A stretch of 64,000 bases of DNA from Fimenecus sp045631225 (GTDB lineage: Bacteria > Bacillota > Clostridia > Oscillospirales > Acutalibacteraceae). The stretch lies in the NCBI GenBank assembly GCA_045631225.1, contig JAZQUG010000013.1, forward strand, positions 1 to 64,000, read 5' to 3'. A model generated the notes under the pieces. It was given only the letters and a program-made list of their open reading frames with translations, searched no databases and was not told the origin of the DNA. Of this stretch, positions 18,125 to 25,485 are shown piece by piece. The stretch's first letter is position 1; each line of letters begins with the position of its first letter. Made by a program: the position numbers and the translations under genes.

Positions 18125-18274
18125 CATATTCGGTAGGTAAGGCTACCACAGGGATACGGATTACTGCCGCAAAATGGTGGAGACACTATGAGCTGGTCAG
18201 CAGGTCATATCGAAAAACAAGGTATGATTTAATGTAATTTCATCGCCCTGCGAAGCTAAAGCTTGAACGAATTA
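18125..18274 (+). promoter_or_regulatory. M-box (ykoK-type) Mg2+ riboswitch
   Basis: The conserved core is readable: GGTAGGTAAGGCTACCACAG, GGATACGGATTACTGCCGC, then GGTGGAGACACTATGAGC and, near the 3' end, GCTAAAGCTTGAACGAAT. The closing helix pairs ATTCG (18128-18132) with CGAAT (18268-18272). This is the layout of the M-box, which folds around Mg2+ and turns off Mg transporter genes when Mg2+ is plentiful. It is followed by a terminator and by mgtE, its usual target. Confidence 0.88.
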
Positions 18275-18327
18275 TGTGGTTTTTTCCGACCTCATTTTTG
18301 CGTTTGGCTTTAATGTGGTCTTTTTTT
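18273..18327 (+). terminator. M-box expression platform: terminator with competing antiterminator
   Basis: GACCTCATT (18288-18296) pairs with AATGTGGTC (18312-18320), one mismatch, followed by seven T: a terminator. An earlier copy of ATGTGGT (18273-18279), directly after the closing helix of the M-box, can pair with the same ACCTCAT segment (18289-18295), giving a mutually exclusive antiterminator-like hairpin. Confidence 0.78.
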
Positions 18328-18356
18328 ATATTTTTGTGATTAAAGGAGTGAAAATT

Positions 18357-18425
18357 GTGGACACGTACCGAAGTACTAAGCTGGAACCTCCGAGTATCAA
18401 TGCGGTAATGCTCCGCAGTTTATAG
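18357..18425 (+). CDS. Candidate 22-aa leader peptide upstream of mgtE
   Basis: GTG at 18357 follows AAAGGAG (18343-18349) at good spacing and opens 22 codons ending TAG at 18423: MDTYRSTKLEPPSINAVMLR plus SL. It lies after the M-box terminator and before mgtE. Its coding sequence overlaps an extensive RNA structure: ACACG/CGTGT closing stem, GTAC-cgaa-GTAC hairpin, CGAGTATC/GATACTCG with inner TGCGG/CCGCA. The Glu-Pro-Pro run recalls the acidic/proline stretch of enterobacterial MgtL leader peptides, where ribosomes fall off at low Mg2+. Translation is not proved; the region may instead be a structured RNA only. Confidence 0.45.
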   Translation: MDTYRSTKLEPPSINAVMLRSL

Positions 18426-18476
18426 GATACTCGCCGTGTTTCACATATCTGATTTTTATAAAAGGAGATGTGAAAA
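18357..18476 (+). promoter_or_regulatory. Second structured leader of mgtE with Shine-Dalgarno sequestering hairpin
   Basis: TTTCACATATCT (18439-18450) pairs with AGATGTGAAA (18466-18475) with a 2-base bulge, covering the end of the mgtE Shine-Dalgarno AAGGAG (18462-18467) and its spacer. The 5' part of that hairpin overlaps CGTGTTTCAC (18435-18444), which can instead close a three-way junction by pairing with GTGGACACG (18357-18365). The two folds exclude each other, a typical on/off arrangement at the level of translation. Confidence 0.6.
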
Positions 18477-19817
18477 ATGGAAAATTATGAATTTATAATT
18501 GAACTTTTGCAAAATAAAAACTGGAAAGCTTTAAAAGAAGTTCTTGACGAAATGAATGAGCAGGATATTGCTGAAATTTTCATGGAACTTGAAGAACGGG
18601 AACTTACACTCATTTATCGTTTGCTTAATAAAGAACTTGCAGCTGAGGTTTTTGTTAATATGGAGCCTGAATATCAGGAGCAATTGATTCGTGCATTCAG
18701 TGACTCGGAGCTTCGTGAAGTTCTTGACGAGCTTTACGTGGACGATGCTGTTGACCTTATTGAGGAAATGCCGTCAACACTCGTTAAACGTATTTTGAAG
18801 CATACTGACCCTGAGACACGAAAAAGTATTAACGAAATTCTTAAATACCCTGAGGATTCTGCAGGAAGTATTATGACAATTGAGTACGTTGATTTGAAAC
18901 GCTCAATGACGGTTGCTGATGCTTTTATGAGAATTCGTCGAACAGGTGTTGATAAAGAAACAATTTATACTTGTTATGTTACTGACAGCAAGAGAAAGCT
19001 TAAGGGTGTTGTAACTGTTAAAGAATTACTTCTTGCCGATGAAAATGCTGAAATCCGTGACATAATGGAAGATAATATTATTTCAGTAAACACCTGGGAA
19101 GACAAGGAAGTTGTTGCTGACCTTTTTGATAAGTATGACCTTCTGGCACTTCCTGTTGTTGACAGAGAAAACAGACTTGTTGGTATTATCACTGTCGATG
19201 ATGCCATTGACGTTATGCAGGAAGAAATTACAGAAGATATGGAATTGATGGCTGCTATTACACCTACTGATAAGCCATATCTTAAAATGAGTGTTTTTGA
19301 AAACTTTAAAAAGCGTATTCCATGGTTGATGCTCTTGATGGTTTCTGCAACTTTTACTGAAAAAATCATTACTTATTTTGAAGGTGCATTGACTTCATGC
19401 GTGGTATTGACTGCGTTTATTCCAATGCTTACAGGTACATGTGGTAACTGCGGAAATCAGTCTTCATCAACTATTATCCGTGGTATTTCATTGGGTGAAA
19501 TTGAATTCAGGGACACATTAAAAGTTGTTTTAAAAGAATTTTCAATCGCTCTTATCTGCGGTGTTGCATTGGCAATAGTGAATTTTGCAAAGCTGATGAT
19601 TTTTAATGATATAGGATGGAAAATAGCTCTTGTTGTAAGTGTTACAATGATTGCTGCAGTTGTATTTGCCAAGGTTGTCGGCTCTGTTCTTCCTGTAATC
19701 GCAAAGAAAATCGGTTTTGACCCGGCTGTTATGTCAAGTCCGTTTATTTCAACTATTGTAGATGCTGTTACTCTTTTAATATACTTTACAATCGCAGCTT
19801 CTATGTTGAACTTATAG
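18477..19817 (+). CDS. mgtE: Magnesium transporter MgtE
   Basis: 446 aa. AAAAGGAGATG precedes the ATG. The N-terminal helical MgtE domain (about 1-130) is followed by two CBS domains (about 135-255; LPVVDRENRLVGIITVDDAIDV closes the second) that sense Mg2+, then a membrane domain of five helices (about 280-446). The pore signature AFIPMLTGTCGNCGNQSSSTIIRGI is intact. It imports Mg2+ (and possibly Co2+) at the cell membrane. Length is standard. The long leader with an M-box explains regulation by Mg2+. Confidence 0.97.
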   Translation: MENYEFIIELLQNKNWKALKEVLDEMNEQDIAEIFMELEERELTLIYRLLNKELAAEVFVNMEPEYQEQLIRAFSDSELREVLDELYVDDAVDLIEEMPSTLVKRILKHTDPETRKSINEILKYPEDSAGSIMTIEYVDLKRSMTVADAFMRIRRTGVDKETIYTCYVTDSKRKLKGVVTVKELLLADENAEIRDIMEDNIISVNTWEDKEVVADLFDKYDLLALPVVDRENRLVGIITVDDAIDVMQEEITEDMELMAAITPTDKPYLKMSVFENFKKRIPWLMLLMVSATFTEKIITYFEGALTSCVVLTAFIPMLTGTCGNCGNQSSSTIIRGISLGEIEFRDTLKVVLKEFSIALICGVALAIVNFAKLMIFNDIGWKIALVVSVTMIAAVVFAKVVGSVLPVIAKKIGFDPAVMSSPFISTIVDAVTLLIYFTIAASMLNL

Positions 19818-19823
19818 TTTTAT

Positions 19824-19857
19824 GTGGTGTGGAATATTTTTCCATACCACTTTTTTT
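19824..19857 (+). terminator. Terminator of mgtE
   Basis: Stem GTGGTGTGGAA/TTCCATACCAC with a 5-base loop and one mismatch, followed by seven T. Confidence 0.88.
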
Positions 19858-19935
19858 ATAATAATAACATCTATAATTGACTTTTTAGTTTAATTATTAT
19901 ATTATTATTGTATATATTTATTTTAGGTGATGTTT

Positions 19936-21240
19936 ATGAGAAAGACTACGAAATCCATATCAATTTTACTTGCACTCATGTTCCTCATTACAGGTGTTTG
20001 TGCAGTTCCTACAGCAGCGGCTGATGTTACATATTCAGTATCTCCTGCAATTGGTGCAACAGGTGAGACAGTAACGGTTGCTGTCTCTCTTTCTACATCT
20101 GTTGATTTGTGGGGAGGAAATGTTCAGCTTAAATATAACCCTGCAGAACTTCAGGTTGTGAGCTGTGCAACAGGTGGAGCTGCAGCTACAGGCAGTAGCG
20201 TTAATGATTCCGGCTCATCCGTTAATTTTTCAGGTATGTATAGTGCGAAAAGCGGTACAATATTTACAGTAACCTTTAAAATTCTTTTGGAGTCAGGTAA
20301 GTCATCACTTACTCTTTCAAGCTCTGAAAATACTGATGTTGACGGTGCAACTCACAGTTATTCAGTTTCTAACGGAAGCATTATTGTTTTAAATAAAGTT
20401 CCTGCAGAAAAAGTAACTCTTGATAAAACAAGTGTTACACTGAAAAAAGGTGATTCAACAAAGCTTAAGGCTACTGTGTCACCAAGCAATGCGACAGAAA
20501 ACAATGTAACTTTTTATTCTTCAGACGATAACGTTGCAACTGTAAGTGCCGACGGTACTGTTACAGCTGTTAAGGGTGGTACAGCTACAATTACAGCTCT
20601 TGTTGGTGGTAAATCTGCAAAATGTATGGTAACTGTAACTGTTGCTATGACAGGAATTAAAGCTGACGGCAGTACTTCAAGAAAAGTTGCAGTAGGAGAT
20701 AAGACTAACTTGGTTGTACTTCGAGTTCCTGCTGATGCTACTGATGTAGTTACTGCAAAATGGACAAGTTCAAATCCTAATGTTGCAACAGTATCAAATG
20801 GTACAGTCACTGCTGTTGCTCCGGGTGAAGTTATAATTACTGCTACTGTAAGCAAGTGGAAGGTTGATTATAAATTTACAGTAAGTGCAAAAACAGATGG
20901 AAGCACTACTGCAGAAAGTACAACTGAAGAATCAACAACAGTTGAAGAGAGTACAACAGAAGAAAGTACAACTGATGTTTTTGTTACTGAACCAACAACA
21001 ATTCCACCTTATATTACTCAGCCCACAACAGAAGAGTTTTCATTAGTTGAACCAACATCAATGGAAAATACAAATGAAAATGATTTAAAAGATACTGACG
21101 GATATTTATATCTTCTTATTCTTGCAACTGCAGGTGTTGTGACTGTTGTAATCGGTGCAGTTACATTCTTTGTTACAAAAGGATATTACGGTACAAAGAA
21201 AAAGCAGAAAATCATTGTTGAAGAAAAATTCAAGAGGTAA
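19936..21240 (+). CDS. Membrane-anchored surface protein with cohesin-like and two Ig-like (BIG2) domains
   Basis: 434 aa. ATG at 19936 is chosen with AGGTG 7 bases upstream. Signal peptide about 1-31. Residues about 33-152 resemble a cohesin: VSPAIGATGETVTVAVSLS, VQLKYNPAELQVVSC, SGTIFTVTFKIL and a final GSIIVLN. Two BIG2 repeats follow (about 155-236 and 240-318), each with the NVATVS..GTVTAV..G.A.ITA pattern. A Thr/Glu/Ser-rich linker (about 322-385) precedes a transmembrane helix (about 390-413) and a basic tail. It may present a cohesin at the cell surface for dockerin-bearing enzymes; no dockerin is seen in this window. A related smaller protein is encoded at 41456. Confidence 0.78.
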   Translation: MRKTTKSISILLALMFLITGVCAVPTAAADVTYSVSPAIGATGETVTVAVSLSTSVDLWGGNVQLKYNPAELQVVSCATGGAAATGSSVNDSGSSVNFSGMYSAKSGTIFTVTFKILLESGKSSLTLSSSENTDVDGATHSYSVSNGSIIVLNKVPAEKVTLDKTSVTLKKGDSTKLKATVSPSNATENNVTFYSSDDNVATVSADGTVTAVKGGTATITALVGGKSAKCMVTVTVAMTGIKADGSTSRKVAVGDKTNLVVLRVPADATDVVTAKWTSSNPNVATVSNGTVTAVAPGEVIITATVSKWKVDYKFTVSAKTDGSTTAESTTEESTTVEESTTEESTTDVFVTEPTTIPPYITQPTTEEFSLVEPTSMENTNENDLKDTDGYLYLLILATAGVVTVVIGAVTFFVTKGYYGTKKKQKIIVEEKFKR

Positions 21241-21243
21241 TTT

Positions 21244-22074
21244 ATGTTGAATATCGGATGTCACTTGTCTTCCTCAAAAGGCTTTTATCATATGGGATGT
21301 GAGGCACTTTCAATAGGTGCCAACACATTTCAGTTTTTCACAAGAAATCCAAGAGGAGGAAGCGCAAAGGAAATTATTCCTGAAGATGCAGAAAAACTGA
21401 ATAATCTTATAAAAGAAAAGAGCTTTGCAAAAATTCTTGCCCATGCTCCATATACACTCAATGCATGTGCTGAAAAAACTTATATTCGTGAGTTCGCATA
21501 CAACACAATGCTTGATGACCTTAAACGTATGGAGTTTGTTCCCGGTAATTTGTATAATTTCCATCCGGGGAGCCATGTGGGTCAGGGTATGGAAGTTGGT
21601 ATTGAACTTATTTCGTCTTTGTTGAATTCCATTTTGTGGAAAGAACAGACAACTACCGTACTTCTTGAAACAATGGCAGGAAAGGGTAGTGAAGTCGGAG
21701 GAAAATTCGAGGAGCTTCGTGAAATTATTGACCGTGTAGAATTAAGCGATAAAATGGGCGTTTGCCTTGATACTTGTCACGTTTATGACGGTGGATATGA
21801 TATTGTGAATGACCTTGACGGTGTTTTGACACAGTTTGATAAGGTTATCGGTCTTGACAGGTTAAGGGCAATTCACATTAACGACAGTAAAAATCCTTTC
21901 AACAGTCATAAAGACCGTCACGAAAAAATAGGTGATGGGTCAATTGGTGCTGAAGCATTTGAACGCATTATTAACCATCCTGCACTTCGTGACTTGCCAT
22001 TTTATCTTGAAACTCCCAATGAACTCGACGGATATGCTCGAGAAATAGCATTTTTAAAATCATTATATAAATAA
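21244..22074 (+). CDS. nfo: Endonuclease IV (AP endonuclease)
   Basis: 276 aa. It cuts DNA 5' to abasic sites in base excision repair. The Zn-dependent TIM-barrel motifs are present: IGCHLSSSKGF at the start, FHPGSHVGQG, LLETMAGKGSEVGG, GVCLDTCHVYDGGYD, HINDSKNPFNSHKDRHEKIGDG and a final FYLETPNE. GAGGTAATTT precedes the ATG, three bases after the surface protein gene, so the two may share a transcript. Confidence 0.95.
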   Translation: MLNIGCHLSSSKGFYHMGCEALSIGANTFQFFTRNPRGGSAKEIIPEDAEKLNNLIKEKSFAKILAHAPYTLNACAEKTYIREFAYNTMLDDLKRMEFVPGNLYNFHPGSHVGQGMEVGIELISSLLNSILWKEQTTTVLLETMAGKGSEVGGKFEELREIIDRVELSDKMGVCLDTCHVYDGGYDIVNDLDGVLTQFDKVIGLDRLRAIHINDSKNPFNSHKDRHEKIGDGSIGAEAFERIINHPALRDLPFYLETPNELDGYAREIAFLKSLYK

Positions 22075-22079
22075 AATTT

Positions 22080-22108
22080 AAGGCGAGGTCATCCGACTTC
22101 GCCTTTGT
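22080..22108 (+). terminator. Terminator of nfo
   Basis: Perfect 11-bp stem AAGGCGAGGTC/GACTTCGCCTT with loop ATCC and a short T-rich tail. Confidence 0.8.
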
Positions 22109-22146
22109 TGTTTATATATTTAGATTATAATTTGTTGGGGAGATTC

Positions 22147-22290
22147 TGTAGGGGACGACGACCACGGCGTCCCGTTCGCGGTTTATCTGTACACTTGGTT
22201 CAGGCTGCCGAGGGTGCGGGTGTCCGGTGGACACCTCTGCGAAGCAGAAGCACCGACCGAGCCGGCAGGTGAGACCCGTCAGCCCCTACA
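22147..22290. repeat. Intergenic inverted-repeat element, copy B (interrupted)
   Basis: Same element as 14184-14261 in the opposite orientation, with ends TGTAGGGG/CCCCTACA. After GGCTGCCGAG it carries 65 extra bases (22213-22277) before the conserved GTCAGCCCCTACA end. The extra block has its own hairpins GGTGTCC-ggt-GGACACC and TCTGC-gaa-GCAGA and contains ACCGACCGAGCCG, also found inside tnpV at 59.9 kb. The rest of 22109-22355 shows nothing else. Confidence 0.8.
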
Positions 22291-22349
22291 ATTGCAAATT
22301 ATGCATTACTCATTACGAATTACACCGATAAACCCCACCTTGATATAAC

Positions 22350-22382
22350 ATAAAAAACGGACAATCGTTATGACTGTCCGTT
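22350..22382 (-). terminator. Terminator of the PHP/22398 gene pair
   Basis: Stem AACGGACA/TGTCCGTT (22356-22363 with 22375-22382); on the minus strand it is followed by a run of six T (22357-22352). Confidence 0.82.
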
Positions 22383-22397
22383 AGCTTTTATATTCAA

Positions 22398-22970
22398 TTA
22401 TTTCACAAAATCATATCTGTCAATTATCTTCTGAATTTCGTGTTCGGCAACTTCAAAAAGTCGTTTGCCAAGATTGGTGTAATATTCATTTTTATCTTCA
22501 CCGCAAAGCATTGCAAACGAAATACCGATGTTTTTAGAAATGTCAATACCTTTTCTGACAGCGAGATAATAAAAGCTGTATTCAGCAGCATCGTCAAGTC
22601 TGTCGTAAAATTCGGATGCCTTTTTTATAACTGTGTCGTAAAGAGAGGTAACTGCTGTATTTGACAATAAAGTAGCAGGGAGTAGGTGGTTAATACAATA
22701 TTCTGCAGTGAAAACAAGCAAAACCTTTATCTGATACATATCGTCACTGTTGCACTGGATTTTTCCTACTTCTGCTTCCAGCTGATTAAGTAAGCTTGGC
22801 TCATCAACAAAGATTTCAGCAAGGTGTTTACCCAACTGCTTTGCTTTGAGTATGTTTCCGTTACTTCTATGTTTTGTCATTTCTGCAATAACAGAAACCT
22901 CATATGAATTTCCATCTTTGATATTATCGCTGTCTGTAAAGATTTTAACATCACTGTCGTCAAAGAGCAT
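22398..22970 (-). CDS. Hypothetical soluble helical protein
   Basis: 190 aa, not recognised. AAGGAGG lies 9 bases before the ATG at 22970; an out-of-frame ATG falls between. The protein has no signal peptide or membrane span and is mainly helical, with charged amphipathic stretches around residues 20-75 and 110-190 and a conserved-looking AEYCINHLLPATLLS centre. It follows the PHP phosphoesterase gene at a 45-bp gap and ends at the terminator, so the two are likely co-transcribed. Function cannot be inferred. Confidence 0.72.
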   Translation of the reverse strand: MLFDDSDVKIFTDSDNIKDGNSYEVSVIAEMTKHRSNGNILKAKQLGKHLAEIFVDEPSLLNQLEAEVGKIQCNSDDMYQIKVLLVFTAEYCINHLLPATLLSNTAVTSLYDTVIKKASEFYDRLDDAAEYSFYYLAVRKGIDISKNIGISFAMLCGEDKNEYYTNLGKRLFEVAEHEIQKIIDRYDFVK

Positions 22971-23015
22971 ATCATTAAACCTCCTTATCTGTTAATTTAA
23001 ATGTTGAATACATAA

Positions 23016-23888
23016 TTATTCAGCAGTCTGCTGAGCTAATTTCTTCTGTAATCTTTTCTGTTTTGATTTATATGAGAGAAGTGCATGTAAACAATCATCA
23101 GGAGTAGAATAATCTCCTAAAGAAACTTTGTATGTATTGTAAAGTCCGTGGAAATCACTTCCGCCTGTTGCGAGAAGCTTGTTTTTTGAGGCAAATTTCT
23201 TAAGGTATGCTTGTTGCTCTTCATTAGCACTCGGATGAAAAACTTCAATACCATCAATACCATATTCAATATAATCAGCAAGATTATCAATACAATTACT
23301 TGCATATGGGTGAGCGAGAACAGCAACTCCACCTGCAGTATGAACAGCGTCAATAACATCTTTAACATTTTCATACTTTGGTACTACAAGAATATTGTTT
23401 TCACTGTCTTTTGAGAAGAGAGAATTATAGAGTTCACCGTTGAATGAATCAGCGTAACCACATTCAATAAGAGCCTGCATAATGTGCTTTTTGAAAAGGT
23501 TAGTTGAACCCGATGCACATTTAGTAATAAACTCTGTTGAAACAGGGAAACGCTTTGCAGTCTGAAGCATCATGAAATGACCTGCTTTTTTACGAGCAAG
23601 TGAATTTCTTTTGCAAAGACCTTCAAGTATATCAGGTGAATCAGGCAAATAACAAAGAATATGAACGTTTCTGTCATTCTTTTCATCAGTTGCAGAAAGT
23701 TCAACGCCGGGGATAACCTGAATTCCGTGACGTGCACCGATAATCTTACCTCTGACAGTACCTGCAAGACAGTCGTGGTCAGTAATTGCGATAGTTTCAA
23801 GACCTTTCTTTTTCGCAAAATTGATAAGGTCCTCAATGCCTAAAGTACCGTCAGATAATCTTGTATGACAATGTAAATCTCCACTCAA
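23016..23888 (-). CDS. PHP domain phosphoesterase
   Basis: 290 aa. TTG at 23888 is preferred: GGAGG lies 8 bases upstream, whereas the in-frame GTG at 23897 abuts that site. The polymerase-and-histidinol-phosphatase metal motifs are in order: GDLHCHTRLSDG, IAITDHDCLAGT, PGVELSATD, VLAHPYAS and ATGGSDFHG. The closest known group is the YciV/TrpH type that hydrolyses 3',5'-nucleoside bisphosphates (pAp) or trims RNA 5' ends. That activity is a family-based suggestion. Confidence 0.88.
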   Translation of the reverse strand: MSGDLHCHTRLSDGTLGIEDLINFAKKKGLETIAITDHDCLAGTVRGKIIGARHGIQVIPGVELSATDEKNDRNVHILCYLPDSPDILEGLCKRNSLARKKAGHFMMLQTAKRFPVSTEFITKCASGSTNLFKKHIMQALIECGYADSFNGELYNSLFSKDSENNILVVPKYENVKDVIDAVHTAGGVAVLAHPYASNCIDNLADYIEYGIDGIEVFHPSANEEQQAYLKKFASKNKLLATGGSDFHGLYNTYKVSLGDYSTPDDCLHALLSYKSKQKRLQKKLAQQTAE

Positions 23889-24101
23889 AACAAACACCCT
23901 CCAAAAATAGGCTAAAAATGCGTATATTTACCTCAATATATAACTCATTATATAACAAAATTTGGACAAAATCAAGAAAAAAAGTTTAATTTCTTAAAAA
24001 ATAACTATAAATAATCGTATTTTTGTAGGATAAGTAAAAATATAACCGAAAAATTTGTACTAATGCACAAATGGTAAAATGATATATTCACTTTTTACAG
24101 A

Positions 24102-24132
24102 TAAAAAAGGTAGTAACAAAAGCTACTACCTT
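24102..24132 (-). terminator. Terminator of ackA
   Basis: Stem AAGGTAGTA/TACTACCTT (24107-24115 with 24124-24132), followed on the minus strand by a T run. The stretch 23889-24101 is AT-rich, upstream of the PHP gene, with no clear signal. Confidence 0.86.
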
Positions 24133-24158
24133 AATTTCATATTGATTTGTTTTGGGGA

Positions 24159-25367
24159 TTAAAGAGCGTTTACGATATCTTTTGTATCTCTTGCAATTGC
24201 AAGTTCTTCGTTTGTAGGAAGAACATAAACCTTAACCTTTGAATTTTCTGTTGAAAGCTCGCCTTCTTTACCCTTAACAAGAGTCTTACCGATGTTCTGG
24301 TCGATTTCAATACCGAGATATGAAAGCTCGTTACAAACCTTATCACGGATATCATCAGCGTTTTCACCGATACCGCCTGTAAATACGATTGCATCAACAC
24401 CATTCATTGCAGCAGAGAATGCACCGATATATTTCTTAATCTGATAAGCAAGAATACCTCTTGCAATAAGACACTGTTCGTTACCTTCAGCTGCAGCAGC
24501 CTTAAGGTCTCTGTCGTCAGATGAAAGACCTGAAACACCAAGAAGACCTGATTTCTTGTTAAGAAGTGTATCCATTTCTTTAACTGAAAGATTTTCCTTT
24601 TCCATAATGAAAAGAACAACTGATGGGTCAATAGCACCGCAACGAGTACCCATTGCAAGACCGTCAAGCGGAGTAAGTCCCATTGTTGTGTCAACAACCT
24701 TACCACCATTAACAGCTGTGATTGATGAACCGTTACCAAGGTGACATGTAACAATCTTAAGGTCTTCAATGTTCTTGCCCATAACTTCAGCACATCTTGC
24801 ACTTACAAACTTGTGTGAAGTACCGTGGAAACCGTAACGACGAATTGAGTATTTCTTTGTTAATTCGTTAGGAATTGCGAATGTGTATGCTTCTGCAGGC
24901 ATTGTGCTGTGGAATGCGTTATCAAAAACAGCAACCTGAGGAACATCCTTACCAAAGAGTTCAATACTTGCGTTGATACCCATAATGTTTGCAGGGTTGT
25001 GAAGAGGAGCAAGGTCGTTCATGCTTTCAATTCCTGCGATAACCTCGTCATCAATAAGAACACTCTTATTGAAAAGTGAACCGCCCTGAACAACACGGTG
25101 GCCAACTGCTGTGATTTCACTGATGTTGTCAAGAACCTTGTATTCACCTTCAGTAAGAGCAGCCTTAACAGCAGCGAAAGCTTCAGTATGATTGCTCATT
25201 GGAGCATTGTATTCGATTTTTTGTCCGTCAGCAGTTTTAAAGCTGATACAAGCTTCAGGTGTGCCGACTCTTTCGCAGATACCTTTTGCAATAACACTTT
25301 CATCAGCCATATCGATAAGCTGATATTTGAGTGATGAACTACCTGCGTTAATAACAAGAACTTTCAT
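24159..25367 (-). CDS. ackA: Acetate kinase
   Basis: 402 aa. It makes ATP and acetate from acetyl phosphate in fermentation. ATG at 25367 (MKVLVINAGSSSLKYQLID) follows GGAGATG; the upstream in-frame ATG at 25376 overlaps that site. Motifs: GHRVVQGG, DNAFHSTMPAEAYTFAIP, RRYGFHGTSHKFV, CHLGNGSSITAV and FTGGIGENA. Length is normal. No phosphotransacetylase gene is adjacent. It is divergent from tmcAL, whose product uses acetate. Confidence 0.97.
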   Translation of the reverse strand: MKVLVINAGSSSLKYQLIDMADESVIAKGICERVGTPEACISFKTADGQKIEYNAPMSNHTEAFAAVKAALTEGEYKVLDNISEITAVGHRVVQGGSLFNKSVLIDDEVIAGIESMNDLAPLHNPANIMGINASIELFGKDVPQVAVFDNAFHSTMPAEAYTFAIPNELTKKYSIRRYGFHGTSHKFVSARCAEVMGKNIEDLKIVTCHLGNGSSITAVNGGKVVDTTMGLTPLDGLAMGTRCGAIDPSVVLFIMEKENLSVKEMDTLLNKKSGLLGVSGLSSDDRDLKAAAAEGNEQCLIARGILAYQIKKYIGAFSAAMNGVDAIVFTGGIGENADDIRDKVCNELSYLGIEIDQNIGKTLVKGKEGELSTENSKVKVYVLPTNEELAIARDTKDIVNAL

Positions 25368-25419
25368 TTTTAACATCTCCGTTTATAAATTTTTCTTGAA
25401 GTAATTTTAAACCTGTATT

Positions 25420-25448
25420 ATTATATACTTATATTTTTATAATTTCAA
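25420..25448 (-). promoter_or_regulatory. Promoter of ackA
   Basis: Minus strand TTGAAA (25448-25443) and TATAAT (25425-25420) with a 17-bp spacer. Confidence 0.72.
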
Positions 25449-25485
25449 GATTTCTTTTACCAATATTTTCAAAAAGGAGAAAAAT

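Noticed and set aside
18125..18274. cobalamin or ydaO-type riboswitch
   Set aside because: The core motifs, closing helix and the mgtE target all fit the M-box and not those families.
20514..20855. Antisense ORF of 113 codons within the cohesin-like gene
   Set aside because: It mirrors the Thr/Val-rich Ig-like repeats, has no ribosome site and low-complexity content. It is a shadow of the real gene.
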